From assembly GCA_001692895.1 (NCBI GenBank), contig KV748184.1:1240001-1304000 (forward strand): 64,000 nt of DNA, read 5' to 3'. How positions within the stretch are numbered: the stretch's first letter is position 1; the number at the start of each line of letters is the position of its first letter. The notes beneath the pieces are model-generated. The model saw only the letters and a list, made by a program, of their open reading frames with translations, was not told the DNA's origin and made no database searches. A program made the position numbers and the translations under genes. The DNA comes from Cenococcum geophilum 1.58 (Eukaryota; Ascomycota; Dothideomycetes; Gloniales; Gloniaceae). This document shows positions 46,503-58,950 of the stretch, one piece after another.

Positions 46503-46772
46503 ATACTCTAGAATAACCCGTGCTCTAGAATAACCCGTACTTTAAAATAACCCATACTCTAAAATAACCCGTGCTCTAAAATAACCCGTGCTCTAAAATA
46601 ACCTATACTCTAAAATAACCCATACTCTAGAATAACCTATGCTCTAGAATAACCTGTGCTCTAGAATAACCTATACTCTAAAATAACCCGTACTCTAGAA
46701 TAACCTATACTCTAAAATAACCCGTACTCTAAAATAACCCGTGCTCTAGAATAACCTATACTCTAAAAGAAG
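46503..46772. repeat. 17-bp minisatellite, about 16 copies
   Basis: Fifteen full copies plus a partial one of RTRCTCTARAATAACCY run without gaps from 46503 to about 46772. All differences between copies are G/A or C/T transitions (GTG to ATA, TCTAGA to TCTAAA, CCC to CCT), as expected if identical units were hit by RIP. It lies just after the patatin relic. Confidence 0.9.
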
Positions 46773-47403
46773 TGCTCTAGAAATATTATTCCGTTAGTAT
46801 TCGCGCTTAGCATCTAATGTATTTCTAATATAGAATTTATCCTTAAAGACAACCTTATATAGCTCTTAAATATAAGGAACTAATACCTTATAGATAGGGT
46901 CCGGAAATTAGCCCTACTAAATCCTTTCACTAATAAGTCCCCTTAATTATATCTTCCTCTAAAATCAATTATATCTAAATTATAGATAGCTTTTAGCATC
47001 GATAATAAAGATATAGATTAGTAATATAGAGCTAAGGGTATTCTTTACAGATATTTAATATACCGTCCTTTACTTTACCTGCCACTATAATAGAGAAATA
47101 CATTACTCTATACTTAGAGGTTAGTACCAAAAACTTAAATAAATAACTATATTTTACTAATAATAATTATATTTCCCAATAAATTATTAAGGGTAGTAGT
47201 AAAGTAATACTAAAGGTAAAGTAAGGGGCGGCTTTAAAGGGAAAGGACTAAAACTTATAGCAGCTGGGCCCCTAACTTTGAGTAATAATATATCTGTACT
47301 AATTTAAGACGTCGTTTTAGAACGCGGTCTTTAATCCCATAACTCTGTTCCTCTTTTAACTTATTTTTAGGATTTAGCTCTAGAGACCGCCTAATAAGTA
47401 GGG

Positions 47404-47653
47404 AAGGTTGTCTAGGGGAATTTCCATAGTATAGGATCTGTTTTTTTCGCGCCTAAGGACTACTAGGAATAACCATTCTTTAGCATTTAATATAGCTTCT
47501 AGTCTCGCTTTAGGATTAGAGGCAGAGTTTAATAATTAAGAAAGGTTATTTAGAGGAACTTCTATAATATAAGACCCGTTTTTCTTGCGCCCTAAAATAA
47601 CTAGGAATAATAGTTCTTCTAAATCGGCATTAGAATTAGAAGTGGAGTTTAAT
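47404..47653. repeat. Two-copy tandem duplication (about 130 bp)
   Basis: Unit 1 (47404-47532) and unit 2 (47542-47653) share AAGGTTRTYTAGRGGAAYTTC, the tail of CGC-rich 'cgcgcctaaggactactagg' and GAGTTTAAT at the end, with transitions and small gaps. On the minus strand they would encode a repeated peptide of about 40 residues in the possible gene above. Confidence 0.6.
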
Positions 47654-49329
47654 AGTAGTTTTCGGGTGCAGCGATTACGTATAGGGGATGACTTATATAT
47701 AGATAGGGAATAGTAAGTCCACTAAAGACGATGCTTTATAGCGCGCTTTAAGTTTAACTAACCGCTAATAGGCGTTAACAGTTATACTATATGCTTATAG
47801 ACATTATTACCCTCGCCTTTATTATCTGTGTTACTACTACCATTGTTATAGTTTTCGGCTTTAGCTAAATTATTAGTAGGATCGTGGAGAACTTAATTTA
47901 GATAGTTACTAATCTTGCTATAGGGTGGTGTAGTGTTATAGGGAGAGAAGTGCTGAAGGGAAGGGCTAGTAGGTCGCGTAGCGGAGGCCGCCTAGTCGTC
48001 AGTATAGTTATAGAGGTTAAGGATAGGACTAGGAGGAAAGGTTTTACGGAAGGGTAATTTTTATTGCTTTATAGGCCTAAGGTTCTTGGAATTATTAGAG
48101 CTATAATTAATATTTTCTAATTACTTAAGCTAATTAAGTCTTCGCTTCTTTAATGTTAATAATATACTTCTTAAGTTTATTTTCTTACGCCCACCCTTAT
48201 TAGCTAATAGGTTATCTATATTTATATTTGTTAGTCTAGGGTTATAGTAATTGCAGTCTTTATAACTTACTAGCGCCCTCCACTTTCCTAGCTCCTAAAG
48301 ACTTTTAACTAGTAACTAATATTATAGGTTCCTAACTAAGCTGCGGAGTGGTTCCATTATAACGGCCGTTAGCTAGGTTATTGCTGTCTAGCAATATAGG
48401 TCTAGTATAGCTGCGCGTAGGTATATAGAAGAGCTCTTCCAGCGCTTCCAACGAGGGTAACTTATTATTATTATCGCTACTATTATTTCTGTAATCTTTA
48501 GCTTCTAGGTCTAAGTTAGCTACGCTGTCTTTAATAACTATTAGATCCGCTGCTACTTATTAAACATACACAGATACTAGAAAATAATGGGAAAGTACTA
48601 AAATAAATTACCTTAACTGCTTCCCCTACTGCCACTCACATCGCAGATATCTTTATCCTCACTATCCCCGTTATCCTTATTATTATTCTTCTTATAATTA
48701 TATTCGGAATTTATAGACACTTTATTAGGCGGAATATCTAAATTAAGGCCTTATATAGAGCGGAGTACCTAAGAGTAGCAAAGCTTAATACGCCTTAGGA
48801 TCGTCTTTCGGGTGAAAATAAGGTCTATTAGACTTCCTCTAAAGTATACCCACGCTTGTTATTAGGGCTATAGGTTATATAATACTAGTAAGGGGCTTTT
48901 AGCTTTTCTTAAGTAGTAATATAGAAATTAATCAAACGAAATTTCTAAAGAGAAATAGTATTCGTCGCTGTTGCTTAAGGGGAATTACAGGATTTTAAAA
49001 TGCGCGCTAGTCCTACCTTCGCCGCTAGCTTTCGCCCATAGCCCAGACTTCTTAACTAGCTAAGGCATCTAATGCATGCCGTTCGCGGGGTAAAGGTCTA
49101 TAATGGCCTAGACCTACTGCCTAATTAATACCTTTAGCAAATTGCGGTTAGAACAGCGCCCCGCCTATATAGCTAGAATATTTAGCTTTAATAAGGCCGT
49201 TATATTGGTATTCCTTAATAAATGGCAGCGCTAACGTGTCTACTCTAACCTAATAGAATTAATCTTTTATATTAATTGTTAGCTAGATATAAAGCCTAAT
49301 ATATATATATATTACTAGATATCTATAAC

Positions 49330-49790
49330 GGAAGGAGATAGTATTTTTATTAGTGGCGAGCGGAGCCCCCTAATACTAACTACTCTAATACGCCTACCGC
49401 CCGTATTAAGTAATCTAGACCTACTAATAGCGAGCAGGGCTTTTACTCTAAGACGCCTACTATATACACAATTATCGAATAATTTAAGTATGCCAGTGGC
49501 TCCCTACTAACCCCTCCGCCACTAATACGCCTACCCTCCCGCATTATTAAGTAATTTAGACCTACCGGTAGCGAGCGGAGCTCTTAAATGCTAATTACTT
49601 TATTACTAGCATGCCTACCGCCTACGTAATTAAGTAACCTACTAGTGGTGAACGGGACCCTCTAATGCTAATTACTTTATTACTAGTACGTCTGCCAGCT
49701 ATACTAAGTAATTTAGACCTGCTATATAGCGAGCGAGGCTCTATTAAGTAACCTAGATATATTAGTAGTAGGCGGTATAGGATACCGCGT
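49330..49790. repeat. Degenerate 60-85 bp tandem repeat with GCGAGCGGAGC words
   Basis: About six imperfect units each carry a GCGAGCGGAGCYC-like block followed by CTAATTACTT, then a CGCCTACCGCCC-like block and TTAAGTAATCTAGACCTAC. They are reverse-complement relatives of the repeat at 35.69-35.93 kb. Non-coding in appearance. Confidence 0.65.
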
Positions 49791-50829
49791 AATACTTACC
49801 CTTCTAATGTAGACTAGCTGGCATTAATCCTTTATAGTTATATACTCCGACCTAAAAAACTAGACCTTTACCGCTTAAATGTCTTACAAGTAGTAAGGTA
49901 GCTAGATAATCCTTTACGCCTAAGCCTATAGACTATACGGCGTCCTTAAAATACCCGTTTTAATACAACTGTATAAGCAGATAGGTGTGCGTATATAGCT
50001 ACCTAAAATGCTACTCATAAGGTCTAGTTCTAATAGCCTAATAAGGTATAGCCGCTTAGACGTTTAGCTAGGTTTCTACTAAGTAATCTAGTGGCATATC
50101 CTTATAATATAGGCGGCTTTAACTATTAGCGGACGCTAAAGCTGTTAGCTCCATATAATGCATCCTAGGGGAAAAAAGCGCGCAATTAAATTATATAACG
50201 TATACTTAACCTAGTAGAGAAGGCAAGGTGAGGTGGTACGCCTATCTATCCCTACTTAGGAAGGGCACATAAATGACTATAGAGCAGTCTTAATTAGGAA
50301 TTAAAAGGAGAAAGGTAAGAGAGAAAGTAGAATTATAAGGATATATACACGCTAAGAGGATAGAGGCAGTACTAAAAGAACTTAATAAGCGTTAGAAAGT
50401 TGCTAATATTAAAAACTAAAGTTAGAAAAGGCCAAAGGAAAGGCCGTAATTAACTATATTAATTATTAGTTAAAGATATAAAATAGATACTTATATATAT
50501 ATTGGCGCTAAAGGGCGAATATATTTTAATATAACAGTAATAAGTAATAAGAAGAGGGGGAGGTGCGGTATAAGAAAAGATAAAAATAAGAAGAAAATAA
50601 GGCCTTTTAAGGTAAAAGTTGGGGGTTTTAGTAGAGCTAAGGTTTGCTAAGTTCTTATAAACTAACCGCTCCTTACTAATAAATTCTCTACTTTATAGGG
50701 GATAGCTATATATACGTGCTTTCTTTACCCCATAACCGAATTCTACTATAGGGCGTCTAATTTATAAGATAATCCTTATATAAGACAAACTTCGCGAATA
50801 TTATCTCCTCTATATTACTATCTTTTAGC

Positions 50830-53747
50830 TAACTTTTACTTCTAAAGCTATTCTTCTTTCTTAAAGGAGGCAAGTAGAAAATGACGAAATTTAGCTTAAA
50901 AGATTATTAATTAATTTCTATCTAATAATGCCAGACTAGCTAGTACTATAATTCCGCGTTAATATCTATTTTCTTTTTTATCGCTCTAATCTTTACTAGT
51001 ATTTAATTTCTTCTCTTTTTACCTATTTTTATATCTCTTTCTATCTCTATATATAATTTATTAAGCCCTCCTTTTAGCATTTCTAATATATTATCCTCTA
51101 GATATTTATATTTCCCTAAACTATTAAAAAACCCTTTTAATGTTTCTTTAGCGTCTTATAATATAATTTTAGGATCTCTATACCCTATTAATATTAGAAC
51201 TACTTTAGTACTACTATACTAGAACTTACTTAGATTTATTCTTTCCTTTTCTTTATTTTTTTTTTTCTTCTTCTTATTCTCCTTTTTTTTCTTCTCCTCT
51301 TTATTCTTTTTTTTCTTTACTTCCTTTTTTTTCTTCTTCTCCTTTTCCTTTTTTTCCTTTTCCTTCTCCTTTTCCTTCTTCTCTTTTTTCTTCTCCTTTT
51401 CCTTTCTTTCCTTTTCCTTCTTCTTCTTTTCCTTCTCCTTCTCCTTCTCCTTTTTCTTTTTCTCCTTTTCCTTATCCTTTCCTTTTTTCTTTTTTTCCTT
51501 TTCTTTCTTTCCCTTTCCTTTTTTAGCTTTCTTTCCTTTTTCTAATTCTATTAGCTTCTTATACTTTATTACTAGGGAATTTTCCTTACCCTTTATTGCT
51601 TCCCCGTCCTTATTATCTTCTTTATTATCCTTATTATCTTCTTTATTGTCCTTATTGTCCTTATTACCTAAATCATCTAAGTCATCCAAGTTATTTAAGT
51701 CGCTATCCTCTTCTTCCTCTAATAACTTATCCGACGAGGAGTTGTCCTTATTATCCCCAGAGGAGGATAAGCCTAAGTTATCCTTATTACCCTTATTATC
51801 TAAATCTAAGTCATTATCCTCTTTTTCCTCTAATAACTTATCTAATAAGGAGTTATCCCTAATGGTAGAGTTATTAGAGTCGTCCTTAGAGGAAGATAAG
51901 TTTAAGTTATCTAAGTTGTCCCTAAAGGAAGATAAGTCTAAGTTGTTTAAGTTATCTAAGTTATCCCTCTTTCTAAATTTCCTCTTACTTATCCGCTCCC
52001 CCCCCCCTACTAGTATCCATTGCTTTCTAGTATATTTTAGTATACTATTAGGCTCTAGTTACTTTACCTTTTTCTAATACCCCTCTAATTCCCTATTAAT
52101 AAGTCCTAATCTATACTTATTATATAATACAGTCCTTAGGAACTACCTTTTTATACCCTTTACCTTAATATATATAGCCGTAATTAGCATATTAGTGTAA
52201 TAGGGTGCGTTATTTTTAACTTTTAAGAAGACATAACCTTTTAGGCTCGATTCTCTGTCCACTAATACTACACCTTTAATAGCAATGCTTATAAAGGGGA
52301 TATCCTTAATATACTTCTTTATGCCTTTTATAATTAGCTTAGAGTATTTATCCTTATAGATTTACAAAATCCCCTTACTAAATCTTCCGCTTGCGATAAA
52401 TATGTACCTTTTATAACTGTTAAATATCTTTAGATGCTGGATTAAAAGCTAATAGCCGCTATAACCTACCTCCTACTAGCCCCTAAGCCACTATTATTGG
52501 CTATCTAACAAAACTTAACCTCGCTTCTTTATCACTACTAAAGGTTTAAAAGTTTTATTAATATTATCTTTAGTAGCCTTTATATAATCCTTCTTCTTCC
52601 CTTTCTTTTTCTTTACTTCCTTTTTTCCCTTTTTCCCTTTCTTCTTTTCCTTCTTCTTTTCCTTCTTCTTTTCCTTCCCCTTTTTCTTCTTCCCCTTATC
52701 TTTTTTAGCTTTTTTCTTCTTTATAGATAGGTCCGATTATAAAAACGCCTACTACTCTACCTACCATCTTTTAAGAATATTATTATTAAGAGTAAGGGTA
52801 AAAGGAAAAAAGTTTAAAAAATCCTTTCTTTATTCTCTATACTGGGCTACTAGTAATTTAGTATTAATTATATCTAGGTAGTTTTTTGCTATCCCTATAC
52901 CGAAATCATCTAGTTCTCCTTTTATTATATATATAAGTATATTTCTCAAATCCTTTAGTAATAGAAGAACTGTCCTATAATAAATAGTGCTTAAGAGTTT
53001 ATGGTAGTTATATGCTTCATTATATTTAATAGCTTCTTAATTTACTTTTCTTAGGTTATTAAAAGCTGTAGAGTTATCTTTAATAATAACTCACTAAAAA
53101 ATAGGAACTAACTTTTCATTTTAGTAGTTAGTATAAAATTCGCTAACTTAATTAGGATTAAAATCATCGTCTTTTATTTCTTAATCTCCGTCCTTATCTG
53201 TTATTAGATCTTATAATACAGTTAAGGACTCGCTATAGCTAAACCCATTATCTAGCTCTGGCCTCTTTATGCCTTTTTTTTACTATTAGGAGAATAGTTA
53301 AAGTTAATTGGACCCTTTTTAGGGGTCCAATTCTTTATTTCTTTAATATATTCACTTAGAACATTAAGTTTTTTAGTAACGTTTATAATAACTATATAAA
53401 AGTTAGTCGTATATTATATATATATTAAACTCCATACTTTAAAGAGCCTTATCGCTATTATTTACGCCACCTTACTTTAAATGTACTTCCTATACTACCT
53501 TCCGCCACGCTTATATTTTCTAAGTAGGACTTAGGTTATCGCCCTTCTTAAGTTAAATAAATTTTAGTAAACCGGCGTCGTTATTACTCTACTTAAGAAT
53601 TTTGTCAATCTTATTCTAGTGTATTTAGTTTTCTTATTTAGGTTCGGCTGGTTCTTTAGCCCTATCTCCCTTCCTCTGTTGCTTCTTCTAGAGATTATTA
53701 TTAGGGAATGGGGTCGCTTATAAAGTAGGGGGCGCGCTATTAGCCAT
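50830..53747 (-). pseudogene. Degraded long gene, Lys/Glu-rich, unknown function
   Basis: The frame opens with an ATG at 53747 (MANSAPPTL, stop, ATPFPNNNL, then KKQQRKGDRAKEPAEPK). It carries stops at Gln/Trp-like places and reads IDKILK-SNNDAGLLKFI and LKKGDNLSPT. The middle is poor. At 52730-52580 and 51689-51219 it becomes almost pure Lys/Glu: a 156-residue part is open and begins MDDLDDLGNKDNKD. After that a less biased tail reads LILIGYRDPKIIL and ILVKIRAIKKKIDINAEL down to about 50830. Whether these parts are one gene is inferred. No domain was recognised; a nuclear or nucleic-acid-binding role would be a guess. Confidence 0.4.
51238..51550. repeat. Long polypyrimidine (plus) / polypurine (minus) tract
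   Basis: Over 300 bases are almost only C and T on the plus strand, made of CTTTTCCTT- and CTTCTTTT-like words. A second, shorter one is at 52580-52730. Such tracts have few CpA sites and so cannot be mutated much by RIP, which may explain why the overlapping frame is open. They can form triplex DNA. Confidence 0.8.
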
Positions 53748-53759
53748 TTTTAATAGGTT

Positions 53760-55560
53760 AGCGCTAGTGCCTAATAATGAATTTCTAAAGATTTAAATGA
53801 AAGGAAACTACCCTTTTATATTTGCCTTAATTATATATAGTGGCATATATTTAGACTCTAGTAATTATATATAGACACTACTATATATAATTTATATCTA
53901 TTTTAGTAAATTAGGAGGGGGTACGGCCTTAAAACTAAGGTGGCGTTTTATTAAACATAGGGTAGTATTAGCCCTTTTAATCACGTCTATATAGAGGGTC
54001 TTAAATATACTTAATACGTGATTTAAATTAAATAATTTACTATCTATAGAGGTTGCCTTTATTACTCGTATTGCTAGCAGATCACTATATTATTTAAAAA
54101 CACTACATTACGGCTAGTTTTAAAGTATAAAGTAGGTAAATATAGATTTTTAAACTATCTAAAGAAATATCTTCTAAAGCCTCCTTAACCTAACTAGGAC
54201 ATTAAATCGAGTTAACTAGGATCCGAGTTAATAGGAAATCTTATATAAAGGCGAGGCATAAAATACCTAAAAGAGTCTCTTAAGCCATCTCATTATCTAG
54301 ATATTACTAAATTTGCACCCACTGTAATAAAACAACTACTTTAAGCTTAGCGATCCTCATTTATTTCCTTTTGTTCTCTAAAATAATATCCTATATTTTA
54401 AATAGCTTGTCGGATTAATTTTGTTCCTTAATATCTTAAAACATCTTTCTAAGTCGTTCGGCCGTCACGGTCGCGCGACTTAATTACTTTTAGCAATTAT
54501 TAAGCCTCCTTTCTAACTCTTTTCTAGCTTTATAGGCTTTTTATTACTCCTTATATCTCTAATTTTAAATCTAGGAAATTACTATCTAATTATAAGAAAC
54601 TTAAGTTTCCAGACTATAAATATATTATATTATCCATTGCTCTCTAATAAAGAAGTCCCTAAGAAAGTCCTAATCCGAGTGCCTATTATATATCTTACAG
54701 TACTAGCAATATCTAAGGTCCTATAATTATTAGTACTTAAGTAGTTTTTTTCTACTAGAGGCATATTACTAAGCTATAGCACTAGCTTTTATCCTTATAG
54801 TTAGTGTAATAGGTTACGTTATTTATATTTCTAGAGTATAATATAATTCTAGAATAAAGGCTTCCTATACTAGTATATAAATCAACATTTTAATTATAAA
54901 CTACTGCTAATTATAGGTTATATCCGTTTCACCACGGTATACAGGAGAGGTATAAGCATATATTACCCTAGCACAACTGCTAAGCGCTAATTGCTTACTA
55001 CTAAAAGAAAGATCTGTATATACGTGTACGTTTTTACTAAAATTACTATTAAATGCCGCCTACCTTAAAATTAAAGAGCTACCTATTCTAAAATTATATG
55101 CAGCGCTAGATAAAACCGTTTTACGCCACCCTACTATTAACGTTACTACTTTACCAACTTAGAAGGGAATGGAATAATAATATAGTTTACGCTAGATCTA
55201 GCTTATGCCTCCTTACTAAGTTAATAGCTATAGGTATATAGAACCATAGGGGTTAGGGAAAAAAAAGGTAATTCCTAGTCCTATATTCTATATTAAACCG
55301 CATAATAAGCAAAAAGTTAGAAGTCCTCTCTATAATTTACCTACCATATCGGTAGCCCCTTCTTAGTTTACTTACTTATATCTAACCTTATAGCTACTCT
55401 ACAGGCGTAAAAGGAGATCTACTATTTAAACTTTTTTAAGCTTTTAGTTCTTCCTAGGATTTCGGTTCTTCTTAGGATTTTAGTTTAGGCGTTTCTACTA
55501 TAACTTAATTACTAACTTTATTTAAGGTAAACCAGTAGTCTTTCTGTTAAAGGCCGTTAT
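53760..55560. other. Unassigned RIP-mutated stretch
   Basis: No family readable on either strand. A CpG-rich patch (CGTTCGGCCGTCACGGTCGCG) lies near 54450. Confidence 0.35.
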
Positions 55561-56960
55561 AAGCTTAAACTAAGAGAGAGGGGGTAGTATAGCCCGGAGT
55601 TTATAAAAAAGGTTTTTATTATTTAGTAACTAACCCTCTAACTAAGTAACAGCCTCTATAGTAGATAACTTTATAGGTAATAAGTTAAGAAAATAAGGGG
55701 TTAAATTACGAGCATTTTAGAGGACAGTCTTTTAAATCTACGTTTTAGATTAAATAAATATTAATTAGTAAGTTTTTAAGCTAATGCCAGAATACTAACG
55801 GAATAGTAGGTAGTAAAGAGCGGCATAGGCGCAGTAGGCAACAATAGACCATATATATCTACTAATTAGCCAGCTACTTTATATAGCTCCTAGTATAACT
55901 AGCTAAGCGCTTTACACGTATTAGCTTTTAAAGAATGATTACCAAAACTAACTCTAGAACTCGTGCCTACAGCATTACTATTTAAAGTTAATTAGGCATT
56001 TTACGCCTATAGTATCGCCGGACTCTTTATACATTACAAAACACTATAATTAATCGGGCGCTCTATAAAGTTTAACCATTAGCTAGATTACCTTAGGCGC
56101 TCCACGCTTGCCAAGCGCTAGGGTTTTTAACTTAAGGCAGTATTAACGCTAAAAAGATACCTAGCTTTATAATTACTTAAAGATAAAGAGCACCTACGCA
56201 GCAAGACTAATATCCTTTTACTTAAACTCTATTAATCCTTTTTTACGAGGCCGTATTCTACTATAACTAGCCATAACTCTCTAGCGGATAATAAATACTA
56301 GGAGAGAATTATAAATAAAATTCCAGAGATAGATTAGGGTTTTATTAAAATCAATCCTCTTAACCTTAATAATGTTTAGTTTTTAGACAACCCAGATATA
56401 GCTACGCTATAACACTCCGATATATTCCAGCAACCTTTTAGCTAGAGGGCTATGCTAAAACAGCTGTAGCCTAATTAGGGAGTTTAGAATAAGTAAAGAT
56501 ATTAGCCTAATCTAGATCTGGGCCTTATGTACATATATATTAGCCTAGAATTATCGGCCGAGACTTATATATTAATAGGTTCTAAGCCACCTAACGTCTA
56601 TATACTGGCATAAAAGCTTTAAAAAAAGTAAGTTTTAAATTATTAAGAAAAATTGCTTTACTAATATTACTTAAATAAGAGCTAATAGCTAAATAGGTAA
56701 AATTAGATAGATTGCGTCTTTATCTAAACTAATTATTAATAACAGACGGCTTAATTATCTTAATAATTACATAGCCGAGATATAAGTATAGGCATTCTCT
56801 ATTAGTATAAGAATTAGGGAATTAAAGGAGGCATTAAACAGTAGAAGTAATGGTGGTAAAGGTTAATAATTGGCTAGGTACCGAAATTTGGCACCGGATA
56901 TTTTAATAGAGTCTTAATATACAGCTTTTATAGTACTTTTAAAAACTTATTAATCCCTCG
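55560..56960 (+). pseudogene. Degraded forward gene, unknown family
   Basis: One forward frame can be followed for about 1.4 kb with stops at Gln/Arg/Trp-like positions: YSPEFIKKVFII, ITSILEDSLLNLRF, LSALHVLAFKE, LPKLTLELVPTALLFKVN, LKDKEHLRSKTNILLLKL, IPEID-GFIKINPLNLNNV and FLDNPDIATL-HSDIF. The composition is that of a soluble, Leu-rich protein. I cannot assign it. The long coherent frame argues for a former gene and not random AT-rich DNA. Confidence 0.4.
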
Positions 56961-58950
56961 TTTATATTATAAAGCCTTTTCCTAATAATAAACAGCAACT
57001 TTCCTTATTAAACGGCATTCCCGCTATAATTCTACAATTTTAACGTTTAAATTACTAAGCCCTTTATTAACTCCGTTACTCTTCTACTACTCTCTTCCAG
57101 CTTCTATATTTTATAGTTCTCTTATACCTAACCCTTAACTCCCAATTTTATAGGTTAGATATCTATAGGAATTAAATTCTTTCTAGAAACTATTAGCTTA
57201 TATTAAATAGTATTAGTAGTTTTATACCTCTACAGTTTTAGTTCTTACAGCTTTAATAGTGTTTTTAATACCCAAGTATAGATCCTAATACGCTATAATA
57301 GAATATTTACTTAGGTGTTTTTTAAAGAGGTATTATTTCTTAGGGGTTGGCTGCTATTAGTAAGGGTCGTTATCTCTAGTAATAAGCCTTACTTTATTTG
57401 GGGAAATAACTATATTAAGCTTATCTTCTGCTTACAGCCTAAGTAAATTACTTAAAATAAAAAGATGGCTAATATACTTAAATATTACGCTAATTATAAA
57501 CGGCACCGCTGTCTCCATTATGCTCTTTATATATTTTTTTTATATTTCATTTTCCTAGTAGAGTTTTAGAGAAAAGTTTACAATTATATATAACTATACT
57601 AAAATTAAAATTTCTATTTTTAGCATCTTAATTCTCTTATAACTTTTACTTTAAGTAAAAAAGTGCGCTAGAAACCTCTTTATATACCTTATATAAAACG
57701 CGATTAATACTCCCTTTAGGGTCATTTCTTCGTTAATTATAAACTTGGGTTTTTACGGTAAAATAACCGCTCTCTTTACTTTCCACTAAAATATAGCGTC
57801 TAACTTAAGTGCGGTATACGCGATACCGAATAGATATACCAGTCAACCAGTATTAGCTTTATAGAAAGTTTACTTTATCTAACTAGCTTATCTAAAGTTT
57901 ACTAAAGTAGCGGCAAGCTACAGAACTTACTTTTATTAAATGCAACCTATTATATAGGGCACGGCACAGCCAGTTTAAAGAATAGCATATTATAACGAAA
58001 AGTTATTAGGAAACAGACCCCGCTTTTCTAATACTAAACCTATAGGGTAAGCGGTAGCAATATAGGTGTGATAGTCTACACCCAATTTTCCAGCCTAGTA
58101 TTATCTTATTATTTATAGCAATGGCGACACTATACGGGCTTTATTATGGCCTTATTAATTCCTTTTAATATCTTAGTCTAGCTTAATCTTAAAATTTTTA
58201 TATCACATCTTGTAGGAATAAGTCTCTTAAGTCCGCCGAATCGTACTAGGGGTAGTCTCCGCTTCATAGGCGTAGCGGGTTTATGTGCTATAATACGGAG
58301 CTAGGCTACTAAAGACTACTAGTAGCTGCAGTAAGGTTAAACTTTGTCATTTTACGTGTAGAGGTCAGGGTATTTACATTATCCAATTATTCTACATACT
58401 ACCCCTATCTCTTTAGAAGTCAACTATTATATAAGATTTGCCTAGAGCCGCTAGGGCTAGTATATATTAGCATTGTAGAAGCTCGGCAACCTTAAAGCTA
58501 AGGAAGTAAACGCTATCCTATCTATTTAATCTAAAATCAATCTTTCCTAAAAATGGAAAAAGTCCCAGCCACTTTACACGGTAACTCTTTTATATAATCC
58601 TAACGCTAAGCAATTCAGATCCTATATCTCAGCCCTTTTATAGGCTAGCTATCGCTAGGACAATCTAGGAAATTTCACGTAACCACACCTTAATGCAGCT
58701 TCTGAGATTGAGGTATAGGGCCTATATACACTCGCTTCTCTCCCACGCCTAAGAATAATATCACGACAGTTATAGTTATAGCAAACTCTCCTAAACTCAC
58801 TTAAAGCTTTTAAACGCTTAACTTAAGTACATATAGTCCCCTTTATTATACCCCTATTAGCACTAATCTAAGCACAGTCTACCTAGCCTAAAGGGCTCTA
58901 ACTTAAGTTAATTATTATAAAGCTACAGAAAATCATCTCTTACCTTAAGT
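56960..58950. other. Unassigned RIP-mutated stretch
   Basis: Strongly mutated. Forward frames between 58000 and 58950 are partly open and may be the N-terminal part of the JmjC relic, but no motif could be named. Confidence 0.35.

Larger units (their letters stand above)
46800..50830. other. Unassigned RIP-mutated stretch
   Basis: On the minus strand, 48560-48330 has a partly open frame (DLIVIKDSVANLDLEAKDYR, then LPSLEALEELFYIPTRS) that may be the start of a degraded gene running to about 47.3 kb. A duplicated 110-130 bp unit and a degenerate repeat are listed separately. No family was recognised. Confidence 0.35.

Noticed and set aside
46503..46772. Possible CRISPR array
   Set aside because: The units are contiguous 17-mers with no spacers, and the organism is a fungus.
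51596..52077. Two Ser/Leu/Tyr-rich plus-strand ORFs
   Set aside because: They are low-complexity shadows of the Lys/Glu/Asp-rich minus-strand frame.
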